Below, one piece after another: positions 30,839-40,517 of a DNA stretch of 64,000 nt. The stretch is taken from positions 682,001 through 746,000 of the forward strand of contig JAYQMT010000005.1 of assembly GCA_038143955.1 (NCBI GenBank). Reading direction: 5' to 3'. The stretch is from Porticoccus sp038143955 (GTDB taxonomy: Bacteria; Pseudomonadota; Gammaproteobacteria; Pseudomonadales; Porticoccaceae). The position numbers were made by a program, and so were the translations under genes. The notes beneath the pieces were generated by a model. That model had not been told where the DNA came from. It did no database searches and saw only the letters and a list, made by a program, of their open reading frames with translations. Position 1 is the stretch's first letter. Every line of letters starts with the position of its first letter.

Positions 30839-31789
30839 CTAAATATTGCCACCTGAAGAAGCTCTATAATCAATAATTTTTTCAGTAGGCTCTGTATATG
30901 CTTTATCTTCTCTTATCCTCTTAAAATGATTTCTCGCATCTTTTGCGCGAGTAAAAATACCTATCAGGGATTTACCATCCTTGTTTGCTATTGCTTGTTT
31001 TATTTGATCAATGTGGACACTAAAATTATCTAAAGCTGATAGAACAGCTTTGTCGTTTGCTAAGACAATATCATGCCACATAACAGGGTCACTGGCTGCT
31101 ATTCTTGTAAAATCCGAGAATCCTCCTGCAGCATATCGAAACGCATCCTGGTTTTTTCTTATACCTGAAAGCATGTCCACTAAGCCATATGCAAGCATGT
31201 GCGGCAAATGACTAGTAGCAGCTAAAATTTCATCGTGATCAGTGATCGACATTTCACTGACTGTAGCTCCAACACCTGTCCAAATTGATGAAACCTTTTT
31301 AACATGACTCGCACTTGTTTCGTTTAGTGGAGTTAAAATCACCTGATGGTCTTCAAATAAAAGAGAATTAATTGAGTTGATGCCGCTTTTTTCTGAGCCA
31401 GCTATGGGATGGCCAGGAACGAATTGTGGTGGATTAAATCCATATATATCAAGCACGCATTTAACTATCGATTCTTTTACACTTGATACATCTGTAATTG
31501 TTACTGAACGATCAAGTAGTTTATGAAGCTTGATGATTATGCCTTTAACCGAAAGTGTTGGCACTGCTATGACAACTAAATCATTTGCACCTAAATCAGC
31601 CGGAAGCTCATTTATATCTCTGATAGTCTCGTCTACAATGCCTAATTTAAGTGCCTCAACCAATGTCTCATGACTTCTAGAACAGCCTACAAGCCGATTA
31701 CAAAGTTTACGCTCTTTTACGGCTTTTGCTAAACTTCCTCCAATCAAACCTAAGCCAATCATAACTAAACGATCTAATTTTTTTGTCAT
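30839..31789 (-). CDS. tyrA: Prephenate/arogenate (cyclohexadienyl) dehydrogenase
   Basis: Tyrosine branch dehydrogenase. NAD(P)-binding GLGLIGGSLAKAVK, VSSVKESIV, PGHPIAGSEKSGI and HDEILAATSHLPHMLAYGLVD are typical. The last residues YRASSGGNI look like the linker and first strand of AroA rather than TyrA, and the frame continues after UAG (30839-30841) into GTIKVPGDKS of aroA. 316 residues to the stop. Its ATG overlaps the hisC stop (ATGA). Confidence 0.94.
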   Translation of the reverse strand: MTKKLDRLVMIGLGLIGGSLAKAVKERKLCNRLVGCSRSHETLVEALKLGIVDETIRDINELPADLGANDLVVIAVPTLSVKGIIIKLHKLLDRSVTITDVSSVKESIVKCVLDIYGFNPPQFVPGHPIAGSEKSGINSINSLLFEDHQVILTPLNETSASHVKKVSSIWTGVGATVSEMSITDHDEILAATSHLPHMLAYGLVDMLSGIRKNQDAFRYAAGGFSDFTRIAASDPVMWHDIVLANDKAVLSALDNFSVHIDQIKQAIANKDGKSLIGIFTRAKDARNHFKRIREDKAYTEPTEKIIDYRASSGGNI

Positions 31790-32904
31790 TGTTTTTTCTC
31801 CCTAGACACAAGAAGTTCTCCTAGGTTATCAAGAAGGGTAGTATTATCTTTGTGTGAACCAATCGAAATTCGTAAGTGATTAGGCATATCATAAACATCA
31901 ATCATACGAGTTATTATCCCTTTTTGAAGAAGTCTTTTATGGATAAATGCAGCATTTCCGGGTATTTCTAACGTTACAAAATTACCTACAGAAGGAATAA
32001 ATGCTAATTTTAATTGTCTGAAACCATCTGTTAATTGTTTATAACCGCTATTATTAATTTCAACAGTTTTTTTCAAAAATTTTTCATCATCGAGGATTGC
32101 TGTAGCTGACACTAAAGCTAGGCTATTAACATTAAACGGCTGTCGAACGCGGTTTAATAATTCTGCAATATCGGGGTGTGAAACAGAATATCCGACTCTA
32201 AGAGCCGCTAAACCATAAGCCTTTGAGAAAGATCTTGTAACAATGATATTAGGAAATTGAGCAATTAAGCTTAATGCTGATCCATAGCCATCAGAATAGA
32301 CGTACTCGAAATATGCTTCGTCTATTACGACTAAGATATTTTTTGGAATACTTTCCATGAAATTATATATTTCATTTAACTTAGTAAAGGTTCCTGTTGG
32401 ATTGTTAGGGTTTGCTATAAATACTAATCGGGTATTATCTTGAATTGAGTCAAGCATTTTAGGAAGATTATGACTCCAGTTCTCTGCATCTACAACGATT
32501 GATTTTGCTGCCTGTGCAGTTACAACAATTTTATAAACTAAGAATGCATGTTGAGAATATATTGCACTGTGGCACGGCCCTAAAAAAGATTTTGCAATCA
32601 ATTCAAGTAAATCATTTGATCCATTACCAAGTGTAATTTGATTTATATTTACCGATAATTTTTCTGCTAGTTTTTTCTTTAAATAGTATCCATTGCCGTC
32701 AGGGTAGCGATTGCTAGAATCTAAGGCGTTAATTATTGCTAACTTAGCTAAGGGGCTCAGGCCAACTGGATTTTCATTACTACAAAGTTTAATTGCTTTT
32801 AAAACATCAAACTCGCGCTCAACTTCCTCGATAGGTTTTCCACCTTTATATGGCAGAAGATCACGTATTCCTGGTAAAGCTAAGTCTTTAAAATTAGTCA
32901 TCAT
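31786..32904 (-). CDS. hisC: Histidinol-phosphate aminotransferase (HisC2 type)
   Basis: Class I/II PLP aminotransferase. LPGIRDLLPYKGGKPIEEVE and KLCSNENPVGLSP at the N-terminus, FIANPNNPTGTF, VVIDEAYFEYV, PLP-lysine in VTRSFSKAYGLAALRVGY, and RISIGSHKDN. 372 residues, intact; ATG 32904 or 32901. Lying between pheA and tyrA, away from his genes, it may mainly transaminate aromatic substrates; that specificity is inferred from context. Confidence 0.93.
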   Translation of the reverse strand: MMTNFKDLALPGIRDLLPYKGGKPIEEVEREFDVLKAIKLCSNENPVGLSPLAKLAIINALDSSNRYPDGNGYYLKKKLAEKLSVNINQITLGNGSNDLLELIAKSFLGPCHSAIYSQHAFLVYKIVVTAQAAKSIVVDAENWSHNLPKMLDSIQDNTRLVFIANPNNPTGTFTKLNEIYNFMESIPKNILVVIDEAYFEYVYSDGYGSALSLIAQFPNIIVTRSFSKAYGLAALRVGYSVSHPDIAELLNRVRQPFNVNSLALVSATAILDDEKFLKKTVEINNSGYKQLTDGFRQLKLAFIPSVGNFVTLEIPGNAAFIHKRLLQKGIITRMIDVYDMPNHLRISIGSHKDNTTLLDNLGELLVSREKKQ

Positions 32905-32924
32905 AAGTTAAATATATCTGCTCG

Positions 32925-34010
32925 CTATAGAACTGCTTTCGGGTAAGATCCAAGCACCCGTAAATCAGTGGTATTCTGGCTTAACTCAGATAAGACTTTT
33001 ACTATACCTGGATCATCTTTGTGGCCTCTAAAATCAATAAAAAAAACATATGTCCACTTTCCTTCTCGTGAAGGACGGGTTTCAACACGAGTAAGATCTA
33101 TTCCTTCTTTATAAAATGGCGCTAAGAGTTTATATAAAGCTCCAGGCTGATTTTTAGAGGCAACAATTATAGACGTCTTATCATCCCCGCTTGATAAAAC
33201 ATCTTCTCTTCCAACAATCAAGAAACGGGTTGAATTATCTGGTCGATCTTCAATCTTTTCTGAGATTTTTTCTAGGTTATAGAGGTCGGCTGCTATATCC
33301 CCTGCAATAGCGGCAGAATTCCACTCACCATTTATTCTTTTGGCTGCATCTGCATTACTACTAACTGCAACCCTTTCTGCACTAGGATAATTTGCATCAA
33401 GCCACTGACGACACTGCGCAAGAGACTGCGCATGGGAGTAAACTCTTGTGATTTTGTCTTTATATGTGTTCTGACCAACAAGTAAATTATGATGAATACG
33501 TAGCTCAACTTCACCACAAATTTTTAGAGAAGATGCTAAAAAAGCATCTAGGGTATGGTTGATAACTCCCTCGGTAGAGTTTTCAACGGGAACTACTCCA
33601 TAGTTTGCTGATCCAGCATCCACTTCTCTGAAAATCTCATCTATTGCGTTCATTGATTTAGTGATCGCAGAATGACCAAAATGCTTAATTGCTGCTTGTT
33701 GTGTAAAAGTACCCTCTGGCCCCAAGAAAACAACTTTTATGGGTTTCTCTAGAGCCAAGCATGCAGACATGATTTCACGAAATAATCTTGCTATTTCTTC
33801 ATTTTTGAGAGGACCGTTGTTTCTTTCCATGACACTTCGTAAAACTTTTGCCTCACGCTCAGGCTTAAAGTATATCTCGTCTCCAAGCTCTTCTTTAACT
33901 ATTGCAACCTTTTGAGCATAGCTTGCACGTTTATTAATAAGGTTTAATAACTGGTTATCCAATGCATCTATTGAGTTTCTTAGCTTAAGAAGCTTATCTT
34001 CATCTGACAT
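32925..34010 (-). CDS. pheA: P-protein: chorismate mutase / prephenate dehydratase
   Basis: Bifunctional phenylalanine-branch enzyme. Residues 1-90 are an AroQ chorismate mutase (LRNSIDALDNQLLNLINKRASYAQ); then prephenate dehydratase (VFLGPEGTFTQQAA, VPVENSTEGVINHTLD, DNSTRFLIVG) and a C-terminal ACT domain with KNQPGALYKLLAPF and ETRPSREGKW for phenylalanine feedback. ATG 34010 is chosen because AAGG lies 8 bases upstream and MSDEDKLLKLR fits the family; ATG 34025 is also in frame. 361 residues, intact. gyrA lies directly upstream, with no serC between them. Confidence 0.95.
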   Translation of the reverse strand: MSDEDKLLKLRNSIDALDNQLLNLINKRASYAQKVAIVKEELGDEIYFKPEREAKVLRSVMERNNGPLKNEEIARLFREIMSACLALEKPIKVVFLGPEGTFTQQAAIKHFGHSAITKSMNAIDEIFREVDAGSANYGVVPVENSTEGVINHTLDAFLASSLKICGEVELRIHHNLLVGQNTYKDKITRVYSHAQSLAQCRQWLDANYPSAERVAVSSNADAAKRINGEWNSAAIAGDIAADLYNLEKISEKIEDRPDNSTRFLIVGREDVLSSGDDKTSIIVASKNQPGALYKLLAPFYKEGIDLTRVETRPSREGKWTYVFFIDFRGHKDDPGIVKVLSELSQNTTDLRVLGSYPKAVL

Positions 34011-34049
34011 ATTTGCTGCCTTCATACTTAGATAGTAAGTTTTATTCTT

Positions 34050-36605
34050 CTAGTCTTCAGACTCAAAACCATCAACATAGTCCTGCTCTTCTACTCGAGC
34101 CAAACCGACCATTATCTCTTGATCTCTAAGTCTTATAACTCTAACTCCTTGTGTGTTTCGTCCTAATACAGAGATTTCATCGCACCTAGTACGCACCATC
34201 GTTCCCTGATCTGAGATCAACATAATTTCATCCCTATCGAATAATTGTACTACCCCAACTAAAGGACCATTCCTTCTACTTGCTTGCATTGCAATCATTC
34301 CTTTGCCACCTCGACCTTTTGTAGGAAATTCAGTCAAGTTGGTCCTCTTACCGTACCCGCTAGCTGAAACAGTCAACGCGTAACCATTATCTGCAGGAAT
34401 AATCATAGATAATACTTTATGTTCAGCGGGCAAACGCATACCGCGCACTCCTTTAGAAACTCTTCCTACAGACCTAACATCTGATTCAGAAAATCTTACA
34501 GCTTTTCCTTCACTACTGAAAAGCATCACATCACTATTTCCATCAGTTACGGCACTACCAACGAGGTAATCGCCTTCAACTAAGTCAACTGCTCTTAAGC
34601 CAACACTTCGCGGTCTAGAATATTGATCTAGAGATGTCTTTTTTACAGTTCCATTAGCGGTAGCCATAATTATGTACTTATTCTTGTCATACTCTGAAAC
34701 CGGTAAAATACTGTTTATGCGCTCATTCTCGTCTAGAGGCAACAGGTTTATCATGGGTCTACCTTTAGAATTTCTTCCTGCTACAGGTATTTGGTATACC
34801 TTTAACCAGTAGACTTTGCCTACATTTGTGAAGCATAAGATTGTACTATGAGTGCTAGCAATCAAAAGATGTTCTACAAAATCGTCATCCTTTACAGCCG
34901 TTGCCGATTTACCAGTACCTCCACGATGCTGTGACTGATAATCGCTTAGTGGCTGTGTTTTTGCATAACCACTGTGGGATATTGTTACTACTCTATCTTC
35001 TTCTGAAATTAAATCTTCTACTGTTAAATCATGCTGTGACTCTGTAATCACAGTTCGTCTATCATCGCCAAATTCATCGCTTACGATTTGTAGTTCTTCT
35101 TTAATAAGCTGCATGAGGACTTTTGAGTTATCTAAAATTTCCAAATATTTAATGATTTCATCTAACTTTTCTCCATATTCAGAAAGCAACTTATCATGCT
35201 CCATTCCTGTTAAGCGATGAAGTTTGAGTTCAAGAATCGCTTTAGCTTGAGATAGGGATAAATAATATTTACCTTGTTTTATGCCACAGTTTGGATCTAG
35301 ATCTTCTGGCCGACTCGCTGCTCCTGCTTTTTCCATAAGATCAGAAGAGACAGACGCATCCCAACCTGTTGCAACTAGTCTATCTTTAGCTATTATCGGT
35401 GTGGATGATGATTTAATTAATTCAATAATCTCATCTATATTAGCTATTGCAACTGCCAACCCCTCGAGAATATGAACTCGATCACGTGCTTTTCTCAAAA
35501 GATAAACGGTTCGTCGAGTTACTACCTCGCGCCGATGTCGCACAAAATGATGAATCATTTCTTTAAGATTTAGTGTTTGAGGCTGGCCATCCACTAAAGC
35601 AACAACATTAAAGCTAAATCCATTTTGAAGTTGTGTTTGTGCATATAGATTATTTAAAACAACCTCTCCAACCTCTCCACGCTTAACCTCAATGACAACT
35701 CTTAAACCATCTTTATCTGATTCATCGCGAAGCTCTGAAATACCCTCAACTTTCTTTTCTTTTACTAATTCAGCTATGCGCTCTATAAGTCGAGCTTTAT
35801 TCAACTGATAAGGGAGTTCTGTAATAATTATAGTTTCTCGACCTGTCTTTTCATTAGCTTCAATACAAGCTTTAGCTCGAATGACAATGCGACCGCGTCC
35901 AGTACGATAGGCTTCTACTATTCCGGCCTTACCATTAATTATAGCCGCAGTTGGAAAATCTGGTCCAGGTATATGCTCCATAAGCTCATCTATCGTTATA
36001 TCTGTATTGTCTATGTATGCAAGACAACCACCTATTACTTCTTTAAGATTATGCGGGGGTATATTTGTAGCCATACCAACTGCGATTCCAGATGAACCAT
36101 TTACTAGTAAATTTGGTATACGGGTAGGTAGGACAATTGGTATGAGCTCATTTCCATCATAGTTTTCTACATAATCTACTGTCTCTTTATCAAGATCTGC
36201 GAGTAAAGAATGGGATATTTTTGCCATTCTAATCTCTGTGTAACGCATTGCAGCTGCTGAATCTCCGTCTACTGAACCAAAGTTTCCTTGTCCATCGACA
36301 AGCATATATCGAAGAGAGAAATCTTGAGCCATACGAACAATTGTATCGTAGACAGCAGAATCACCATGTGGGTGATATTTACCAATCACGTCACCAACAA
36401 CTCTTGCTGATTTCTTATATGACTTATTCCAATCGTTGTTCAGGACATTCATTGCGAAAAGAACTCTTCTATGTACTGGTTTTAGTCCGTCTCGAACATC
36501 TGGGAGGGCTCTTCCAACAATTACACTCATAGCGTAATCAAGATAAGATTTTTGAAGTTCATCTACAATATTTACAGATAAAGACTCTTTTATTGGTTCG
36601 CTCAT
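34050..36605 (-). CDS. gyrA: DNA gyrase subunit A
   Basis: Breakage-reunion subunit of gyrase. The winged-helix region has catalytic Tyr122 (AAMRYTEIRM). The quinolone-resistance region carries Ser83 and Asp87 (GDSAVYD), the susceptible-type residues in E. coli numbering. The C-terminal beta-pinwheel has repeated blades and the GyrA box-like QSQHRGGTGKSA. 851 residues, one uninterrupted frame. The tail is short and acidic (VDGFESED). Confidence 0.97.
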   Translation of the reverse strand: MSEPIKESLSVNIVDELQKSYLDYAMSVIVGRALPDVRDGLKPVHRRVLFAMNVLNNDWNKSYKKSARVVGDVIGKYHPHGDSAVYDTIVRMAQDFSLRYMLVDGQGNFGSVDGDSAAAMRYTEIRMAKISHSLLADLDKETVDYVENYDGNELIPIVLPTRIPNLLVNGSSGIAVGMATNIPPHNLKEVIGGCLAYIDNTDITIDELMEHIPGPDFPTAAIINGKAGIVEAYRTGRGRIVIRAKACIEANEKTGRETIIITELPYQLNKARLIERIAELVKEKKVEGISELRDESDKDGLRVVIEVKRGEVGEVVLNNLYAQTQLQNGFSFNVVALVDGQPQTLNLKEMIHHFVRHRREVVTRRTVYLLRKARDRVHILEGLAVAIANIDEIIELIKSSSTPIIAKDRLVATGWDASVSSDLMEKAGAASRPEDLDPNCGIKQGKYYLSLSQAKAILELKLHRLTGMEHDKLLSEYGEKLDEIIKYLEILDNSKVLMQLIKEELQIVSDEFGDDRRTVITESQHDLTVEDLISEEDRVVTISHSGYAKTQPLSDYQSQHRGGTGKSATAVKDDDFVEHLLIASTHSTILCFTNVGKVYWLKVYQIPVAGRNSKGRPMINLLPLDENERINSILPVSEYDKNKYIIMATANGTVKKTSLDQYSRPRSVGLRAVDLVEGDYLVGSAVTDGNSDVMLFSSEGKAVRFSESDVRSVGRVSKGVRGMRLPAEHKVLSMIIPADNGYALTVSASGYGKRTNLTEFPTKGRGGKGMIAMQASRRNGPLVGVVQLFDRDEIMLISDQGTMVRTRCDEISVLGRNTQGVRVIRLRDQEIMVGLARVEEQDYVDGFESED

Positions 36606-36660
36606 GATACAAGTTTTCCTTATCTGGCAGTGAGTAAAAAACTACAAAAATAATCGTGTA

Positions 36661-36669
36661 ACTATAACA
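36661..36669 (-). promoter_or_regulatory. gyrA: Candidate extended -10 promoter of gyrA
   Basis: On the minus strand TGTTATAGT, an extended -10 element (TGn then TATAGT) about 56 bp before the start; no good -35 is seen at the usual distance. Confidence 0.4.
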
Positions 36670-36703
36670 TAGAATATTTATTTTTTGCTGCGGAAAATCC
36701 TTG

Positions 36704-36732
36704 TTTAATGATCTATTCTTAAAGCGTATAAT
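36704..36732 (+). promoter_or_regulatory. ubiG: Candidate promoter of ubiG-mupP-yciK
   Basis: Perfect -10 TATAAT (36727-36732) with a weak -35 TTTAAT (36704-36709) and 17-bp spacer, 44 bp before the ubiG ATG, in the divergent gyrA/ubiG gap. Confidence 0.5.
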
Positions 36733-36775
36733 ATCAATTAAATTACTACTGACAAGCTACCATGGAAATTCATCA

Positions 36776-37483
36776 ATGAGCAACCCAAATATAGATAAGG
36801 GTGAGATACGAAAATTTGAAGCACTTGCGAGTCGATGGTGGGATAAAGAAAGTAAGTTTAAACCCCTACATGACATCAATCCATTACGAGTAAACTGGAT
36901 CGATAGCCGGTCGCCTGTTGCGAATAATAAAATTTTAGATGTTGGTTGCGGTGGGGGAATACTCTCAGAATCTATGGCGCAAAGAGGTGCTAATGTTACC
37001 GGAATAGATATGGGGGACGCTCCTCTTGCAGTAGCAAAACTTCATAGTCTAGAGACAGGCATAAAAATTAATTATCAGAAATGTACTGTGGAGAGTCTTG
37101 CGGAAGAAGAAGTAGAGCAATACGATATAATTACTTGCTTAGAAATGCTGGAACATGTACCTGATCCAAAGTCAGTTGTTAAGGCTTGCGCGAAACTAGT
37201 AAAGCCAGGTGGACATATTTATTTCTCAACTATAAACAGAAATATTAAGGCTTACCTGTTCGCAATTGTTGGTGCCGAATATATACTAAATCTTTTAGAC
37301 AAAGGGACTCACGATTACACTAAATTTATTCGACCTAGCGAGATAAATAAATGGACAAGAGATAGCGGTCTAGAGCAAAGAGAAATTACGGGGCTTACGT
37401 ATAATCCTTTCATGAAAAGTTACCGATTAAACAACAATGATGTTGATGTTAATTACATGATCCATACTGTGAAGCAACTCTAA
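36776..37483 (+). CDS. ubiG: Ubiquinone biosynthesis O-methyltransferase UbiG
   Basis: Performs both O-methylations of ubiquinone synthesis. ALASRWWDKESKFKPLHDINPLR is the diagnostic N-terminus; SAM motif I ILDVGCGGGILSESMA, post-I TGIDMGD, and FSTINRNIKAYLFAIVGAEYIL near the membrane-binding insertion. ATG 36776 is preferred; the longer frame upstream has no family match. 235 residues, intact. First of ubiG-mupP-yciK, an order known from Pseudomonas. Confidence 0.96.
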   Translation: MSNPNIDKGEIRKFEALASRWWDKESKFKPLHDINPLRVNWIDSRSPVANNKILDVGCGGGILSESMAQRGANVTGIDMGDAPLAVAKLHSLETGIKINYQKCTVESLAEEEVEQYDIITCLEMLEHVPDPKSVVKACAKLVKPGGHIYFSTINRNIKAYLFAIVGAEYILNLLDKGTHDYTKFIRPSEINKWTRDSGLEQREITGLTYNPFMKSYRLNNNDVDVNYMIHTVKQL

Positions 37484-37518
37484 ATTATATAAGCAAAACC
37501 TGAGATCAAAATACAGAG

Positions 37519-38184
37519 ATGATGAAAGCAAGATTTGAAGCAGTATTATTTGACCTAGATGGTACTTTATTAGATACAGCTCCCGATTTTACTACGGCTA
37601 CAAATATACTTTTAAGACAAAAAAAACTTCCTCAAGTAACAGAGCAAGATATACGAAGATTAATCTCAGATGGCTCAGCGGGAATAATCTCTAAATTATT
37701 CGCTATGAACTCAAGCAATCCTCAATACGAAAAAACAAGGTATGAACTTCTGGATCTTTATAGCCATCACCTTGCAGACCAGACGCTCCCTTTCAGAGGA
37801 TTAGTTGAGCTTCTAAAGGAATTAGATGCTCATGATATTCCATGGGGTATAGTTACCAATAAACCAGAAATTTATACTAATTCTATACTTAAACAACTAG
37901 ATTTAGCCTCATACCCCAAGGTAGTTGTATGTCCAGATCATGTAAAGCTCACAAAGCCAAATCCAGAACCAATTATCTTAGCTTGCAATAAGCTTGGCAT
38001 TAAACCAGAAAATACTGTATACATCGGAGATCATATCCGAGATATCCAAGCTGGAGCAAACGCAGGAGCAGTCACGATTGCTGCTGCCTACGGATATATT
38101 GAAAAATATGACGATGCTTCTAAATGGCATGCAAATTTTATAGCTAACCAGCCAGAGGATTTACTAAAATTAATATTTCCCTAA
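37519..38184 (+). CDS. mupP: HAD phosphatase, MupP / phosphoglycolate phosphatase type
   Basis: Haloacid-dehalogenase hydrolase. Motif I FDLDGTLLDTAPDF, motif II GIVTNKP, motif III KLTKPNPEP, motif IV YIGDHIRDIQAG. 221 residues, intact; ATG 37519 or 37522. Annotated as Gph in many genomes, but between ubiG and yciK the Pseudomonas gene is MupP, the N-acetylmuramate-6-phosphate phosphatase of peptidoglycan recycling. That role is inferred from position; the sequence alone shows only the Gph-like family. Confidence 0.88.
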   Translation: MMKARFEAVLFDLDGTLLDTAPDFTTATNILLRQKKLPQVTEQDIRRLISDGSAGIISKLFAMNSSNPQYEKTRYELLDLYSHHLADQTLPFRGLVELLKELDAHDIPWGIVTNKPEIYTNSILKQLDLASYPKVVVCPDHVKLTKPNPEPIILACNKLGIKPENTVYIGDHIRDIQAGANAGAVTIAAAYGYIEKYDDASKWHANFIANQPEDLLKLIFP

Positions 38185-38238
38185 GATGAACTAATAAGGC
38201 TATATTAGAGTTACGCTAATCAATTGAGTTTATTATTA

Positions 38239-38984
38239 ATGAAACAAAGAATATTTAAAGCCCCTAAAGGCTATTTACAAGAAAAAGTTATAGCCGTCAC
38301 AGGTGCTAGTGACGGAATCGGTGCCGTTGCGGCAAAAACTTTCGCATCATACGGTGCAACGATAATATTAATTGGGCGCTCAGTACCAAAGCTTGAAAAG
38401 GTGTACGATGAAATTGAGGCGGATGGTGGACCAACTCCGGGTATATATCCCATTTGTTTCGAAAAAGCATCTGAAAAAACTATTCTGAGCTTCATGATGG
38501 AATTGCTGAAGTTTTCGGTAGTATTGATGGCCTTTTACATAGTGCAGCATTACTTGGTGAGAGAACCCCAATAGAGAACTATGCTGCTAAATCATGGGAG
38601 GCTGTTATGCGAGTTAATGTTTCCTCACAATTTATGCTTACGAAAGCGCTGCTCCCTCTTCTAAAAAATTCAAAAAATGCGTCTATAATATTTACCTCGT
38701 CTAGTGTTGGCCGCGTTGGAAAAGCCTACTGGGGTGCATATGCTGTATCTAAGTTTGCAATTGAAGGGCTATCACAAGTGCTTTCAAATGAACTGGAAGG
38801 AACCTGCAATGTCAGAGTGAATTGTATCAATCCTGGTGCTTCAAGAACACGTATGCGTGCTTGTGCATTCCCTGCAGAAAACCCAAATACGATAAAAAAG
38901 CCTGAGGAAATTATGTCCTCATATTTATATTTGATAGGTGATGAGAGTATATCTATTTCTGGGCAATCGATTGATGCACAGTAA
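38239..38984 (+). CDS. yciK: YciK-family short-chain dehydrogenase (one frameshift)
   Basis: Classical SDR oxidoreductase. AVTGASDGIGAVAAKTFA (cofactor), GLLHSAALLGERTPIENY (NAG-like site), IIFTSSSVGR and YAVSKFAIEGLSQVL (Tyr-Lys catalytic pair), ending CINPGASRTRMRACAFPAE. ATG 38239 starts MKQRIFKAPKGYLQEK; the frame shifts near 38490, after which HDGIAEVFGSIDG continues. Reconstructed length about 248 residues equals YciK. Substrate unknown to me. Convergent with rluB. Confidence 0.9.
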
Positions 38985-39046
38985 TATTCCGGGTTACCTC
39001 CCAGATCGGAGTCTTTTTATGTGTTTCTCTCTCTTCTTTTTTTCTT

Positions 39047-39808
39047 CTAAAGACATACTCTTGTTTTTCTTGGGATGATCATACTTATCGTGGCCAACAG
39101 GTCATTTAATGAAGTTTCATCAAGTTCTATCCATTGACCTTTACGTATGTAAGATGGCAAAAAAATAGGTCCAAAACGGACGCGCTTAAGTCTATTTACC
39201 TGCAAACCTTGTGACTCCCATAATCTTCTTACTTCTCTATTACGCCCTTCAGTAAGAGCAACGGTATACCAACCATTTGTACCGATTTTTTTTCCAACAA
39301 CTATATCGCTAAATTTTGCTATACTATCGTCCAACAGCACCCCTTCTTGGAGTCGTTGCAACATTCCTTCATCAACTGCTCCATGGACTCTTGCTAAATA
39401 CTCTCGGTCAATTTTTGAAGAAGGATGCATAAGCTTATTTGCTAAATCTCCATTATTGGTAAACAATAGCAATCCTGTAGTACTTATATCCAAACGCCCT
39501 ACAGCTATCCATCTTTCCCCTTTAATGATTGGCAAAGAATCAAATACAGTCTTACGCTTTTCAGGGTCAGATTTTGTGCAAACTTCTCCTTCCGGCTTGT
39601 TATAGACAAGCACTCGAACTCTCTGATTTTCTGACACATAAATATTTTTACTATCGACCTGAATAGCATCTTCCATTGAAGCACGATCGCCAATAATAGC
39701 TGTTTTTCCATTAACTGTTATGCGCTCCTCTCTAATCCAACGCTCGATCTCTCGACGCGAACCACAACCTGCCCTTGCTAATATTTTTTGAAGTTTTTCA
39801 GAAACCAT
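39047..39808 (-). CDS. rluB: 23S rRNA pseudouridine 2605 synthase RluB
   Basis: Pseudouridine synthase of the RsuA branch. N-terminal S4 domain (KLQKILARAGCGSRREIERWI), catalytic Asp in VGRLDISTTGLLLFTNNGDLA, and ALTEGRNREVRRLWESQGLQV. 253 residues, intact, ATG 39808. The start overlaps the scpB 3' end by about 26 bp, the usual scpA-scpB-rluB arrangement. Confidence 0.94.
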   Translation of the reverse strand: MVSEKLQKILARAGCGSRREIERWIREERITVNGKTAIIGDRASMEDAIQVDSKNIYVSENQRVRVLVYNKPEGEVCTKSDPEKRKTVFDSLPIIKGERWIAVGRLDISTTGLLLFTNNGDLANKLMHPSSKIDREYLARVHGAVDEGMLQRLQEGVLLDDSIAKFSDIVVGKKIGTNGWYTVALTEGRNREVRRLWESQGLQVNRLKRVRFGPIFLPSYIRKGQWIELDETSLNDLLATISMIIPRKTRVCL

Positions 39809-39834
39809 TACTTATTACTCTTATGATCATCAAC

Positions 39835-40496
39835 CTAGTTATTCTGACTAAGTTCGTTAGGCTTGATCTCGCTAGTTTCAGCTATATTGCCAAGGGCTAA
39901 TTCTGGTTTAATTTGAGCAATATCCTTTATATCCTCAAGAACAGGAAGCTCTTTAAGGTCTCTAAGATTAAAGTAGCTCAGGAAATTTTTGTCGTAGAGT
40001 ATAGAGCTGGTCGACCCGGAACATCTTTGTTTCCAACTATTTTTATCCAATCACGCTCCATTAAGGCTCTAATAGTATCAGAATTAACTGATACACCTCT
40101 TATTTCTTCTATCTCCCCTCTTGTAACTGGTTGTTTATAAGCAATTAATGATAGTGTTTCCAAAAAAGCCCTAGAGTACTTTTTAGGTTTTTCTTCCCAT
40201 AAGCGACTTATCCAAAAAGAGAGCTCATCTCTGATCTGCAAACGATAACCGCTTGCAGTTTCCTTTAGTTCAAAACTGCGGTTCTCACAGTCAAGCTTGA
40301 TACTTTCAATAGCAGAATAGATATCTTTTCTAGACGGTTTTTGTGCTTGTAAAGATAGATTTTCTGATGCAGTATTTATCTCGTCAAGTGGAACGTATTC
40401 ATTATCAAAAATACTTTCTATTTGATTTATATCCAAAGATCGTTGTGCAGCAAGCAGTAAACCCTCGATGATTTTTGTAAGTTCTGTGTGATGCAT
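39835..40496 (-). CDS. scpB: Segregation and condensation protein B (one frameshift)
   Basis: Winged-helix (kite) subunit that binds the ScpA kleisin in the SMC complex. KIIEGLLLAAQRSLDINQI at the start, ISRLWEEKPKKYSRAFLETLSLIAYKQPVTRGEIEEIRGVSV as the core, and VPGRPALYSTT. The frame changes near 40000 (T-run), continuing FLSYFNLRDLKELPVL to 39835. About 220 residues. Its ATG lies 21 bp after scpA; smc itself is at 48.8-52.3 kb. Confidence 0.93.
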
Positions 40497-40517
40497 TTTA
40501 ATTCCTAATAAAAAATT

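Noticed and set aside
30839..30841. UAG reassigned to an amino acid
   Set aside because: Other genes here (gyrA, rplT, ccmF and the SPOUT methyltransferase) end properly at TAG, so the codon works as a stop.
38985..39046. Terminator between yciK and rluB
   Set aside because: CTCC/GGAG followed by TCTTTTT gives only four pairs; not convincing.
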